DNA from: RGIG3009 sp045601465
GTDB taxonomy: Bacteria; Bacillota; Clostridia; Oscillospirales; Acutalibacteraceae
Assembly (NCBI GenBank): GCA_045601465.1
Contig: JAZRZU010000137.1
Span: forward strand, 1 to 6,258
Length of the DNA stretch: 6,258 nt
Reading direction: 5' to 3'
The notes under the pieces are model-generated. The model had not been told where the DNA came from, ran no database searches, and worked only from the letters and a program-made list of their open reading frames with translations. Position numbers and translations under genes: made by a program. Below are positions 5,050 to 6,258 of the stretch, piece by piece. Position 1 is the stretch's first letter, and each line of letters opens with the position of its first letter.

Positions 5050-6228
5050 ATGAAGGTTACACAGGTTTACGACATTCTTAACACGATCACGCAGGAAATG
5101 CTTGGCGAAAGCGTTATCGTAGCGGAAGACCTTTCTAACGTTGTTGACATTGGAAAGGCGTTTGAAAACCTTGAAAACGGCTACGATAACTACGTCCGCA
5201 AACTGCATGATCATATCGGCAAGATGGTCTTTGTGGACAGGGTGTACGGCGGCCGTGCCCCTTCCGTCCTGATGGATGGATGGGAATATGGCAGTATCCT
5301 CGAAAAGGTGCGTGCTGACCTGCCGCAGGCGGAAGAGAATGAGAGTTGGGAACTGACCGACAGGGCAAGCTACGATCCCAATATTTTCTATAAGCCTGCT
5401 GTCAGCGTCAAATTCTACAATAGCAAGGTGACGTTTGAAATTCCCATTTCCATTACAGAAAAGCAGGTGAAAAGCGCATTCAGTAATGCCGTTCAGCTTA
5501 ACGCCTTCTATAGCATGATCTATACCGCCATTAATAACAGCCTCACTGTTAAGATGGACGCTCTCGTTATGCGTACCATTAACAGCGGCATTGCGGAGAC
5601 GCTGTACAGTGAATTCCCGGACGGGGACTACAGCACCAGCGGCGTCAAGGCCGTTAACCTGCTTGCGCTTTATAACGCAACCCTGCCGCAGGCAGACGCC
5701 ATTCAGGCGGCGGATACTATCTATAATTCGGACTTTATCCGTTTTGCGTCCTACACCATGAAGAACTATATCGGACGTCTGCACGATATGTCTACGCTGT
5801 TCAACGTGGGCGGCACTGCGAAGTTTACCCCGGACGATCGTATGAAAGTTGTACTTCTCAACGAGTTTAAGAATGCGGCGGAAGTGTATCTGTATGACGG
5901 TCTTAACCAGTTTAACACGGAAGGGATCAAATTCCCTGTTTCTGCGGATGGCGTCAGCTATTGGCAGGGGAGCGGCACGGGTTACGCCTTTGACGATACG
6001 TCCGCTATCAACGTCAAAACCCCGTCCGGGAATGACGTCAGCGTTACGGGTGTTCTTGGTGTTATCTTTGATCGTGACGCTCTCGGCGTTGCTAACCTTG
6101 ACCGCAGAGTAACTACCAATTACAACGCTAAGGCTGAATTCTGGAACGAGTGGCACAAGATGGACGCAGGGTACTTCCTTGACCTTGATGAAAACTTTGT
6201 TGTGTTCTTTGTTGCGGACGCTACTTAA
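5050..6228 (+). CDS. Major capsid protein, phi29 gp8-like (HK97-fold type)
   Basis: Builds the prohead and mature icosahedral or prolate shell. It has 392 residues, against 448 for phi29 gp8, whose C-terminal Ig-like domain appears absent here. Segments typical of capsid proteins in this phage group are a GGRAPSVLMDGWEYGSIL region from about 67; a strand and long-helix region from 129 (FEIPISITEKQVKSAF through the NAFYSMIYTAINNSL stretch) that parallels QGFYHQTIQDDSLKTAF and SFVSSIINAIYNS of gp8; and the C-terminal region 337-390 (GVIFDRDALGVANLD, then FWNEWHKMDAGYF and ENFVVFFVA). That region parallels the gp8 segment VDKDWFMVYDNL, YWNYYYHVWQT and ANAVAFVS. The ATG at 5050 follows a clear ribosome binding site. 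It is the last complete gene visible, and in phi29 the capsid gene precedes the collar genes instead. No protease or scaffold domain is fused to it. Confidence 0.87.
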   Translation: MKVTQVYDILNTITQEMLGESVIVAEDLSNVVDIGKAFENLENGYDNYVRKLHDHIGKMVFVDRVYGGRAPSVLMDGWEYGSILEKVRADLPQAEENESWELTDRASYDPNIFYKPAVSVKFYNSKVTFEIPISITEKQVKSAFSNAVQLNAFYSMIYTAINNSLTVKMDALVMRTINSGIAETLYSEFPDGDYSTSGVKAVNLLALYNATLPQADAIQAADTIYNSDFIRFASYTMKNYIGRLHDMSTLFNVGGTAKFTPDDRMKVVLLNEFKNAAEVYLYDGLNQFNTEGIKFPVSADGVSYWQGSGTGYAFDDTSAINVKTPSGNDVSVTGVLGVIFDRDALGVANLDRRVTTNYNAKAEFWNEWHKMDAGYFLDLDENFVVFFVADAT

Positions 6229-6253
6229 GTAACACAAACAGACTACGTAAGTA
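6222..6253 (+). repeat. Near-identical 10-bp pair at the capsid gene end
   Basis: TACTTAAGTA (6222-6231) is a perfect palindrome that contains the capsid stop codon. TACGTAAGTA (6244-6253) differs at one base and begins 22 bp later, about two helical turns. It could be a binding site pair or chance. The window ends before the next gene can be seen. Confidence 0.35.
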
Positions 6254-6258
6254 TACCG

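Noticed and set aside
4975..6237. A 420-residue open frame on the minus strand, opposite the capsid gene
   Set aside because: It mirrors the capsid gene almost exactly, starts at a non-ATG codon, has no ribosome binding site, and its translation resembles no family I know. Codon bias in the capsid gene explains the open antisense frame.

Overview
The window is part of a small, phi29-like podophage genome: a linear dsDNA phage with protein-primed replication and a short tail (broadly the Salasmaviridae/Picovirinae-type group). Every gene is on the + strand. The call rests on five proteins with motif-level or segment-level resemblance to phi29: a protein-primed family B DNA polymerase, the gp16-type packaging ATPase, the gp10-type upper collar (portal), a lower-collar protein, and a phi29-type major capsid protein. 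Strong G-rich Shine-Dalgarno sequences and a TTGACA/TACAAT promoter with an extended -10 suggest a Bacillota host, possibly a gut anaerobe. That host call is inference. All genes read through in the standard bacterial code, using only TAA and TGA as stops.

Layout: (1) 1-1767, DNA polymerase, cut by the left edge and lacking ExoI and ExoII. (2) 1783-2865, packaging ATPase, 15 bp downstream and probably co-transcribed. (3) 2866-3059, the only sizeable non-coding stretch. It holds a strong intrinsic terminator, then three AAAGTGGG boxes spaced 43 and 44 bp apart (two of them inside an exact 17-bp direct repeat), then a near-consensus promoter just before the next gene. (4) 3060-6228, a structural operon: upper collar (GTG start), lower collar (overlapping by 41 nt), an unrecognised 91-residue protein, and the major capsid protein. 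The last 30 bases carry two near-identical TACnTAAGTA sequences.

Working together: the polymerase would copy the terminal-protein-capped genome, and the ATPase would pump DNA through the upper-collar portal into shells of the capsid protein. The lower collar would connect the portal to the tail. The terminator/repeat/promoter block looks like the switch between a replication-packaging unit and a virion-structure unit. Gene order differs from phi29: the ATPase sits with the polymerase, and the collar genes precede the capsid gene.

I see no CRISPR, tRNA, rRNA, insertion sequence or defence system. The least explained elements are the phased repeat array, the 91-residue protein before the capsid gene, and a pattern of promoter-like sequences placed very close to three of the structural ribosome binding sites.
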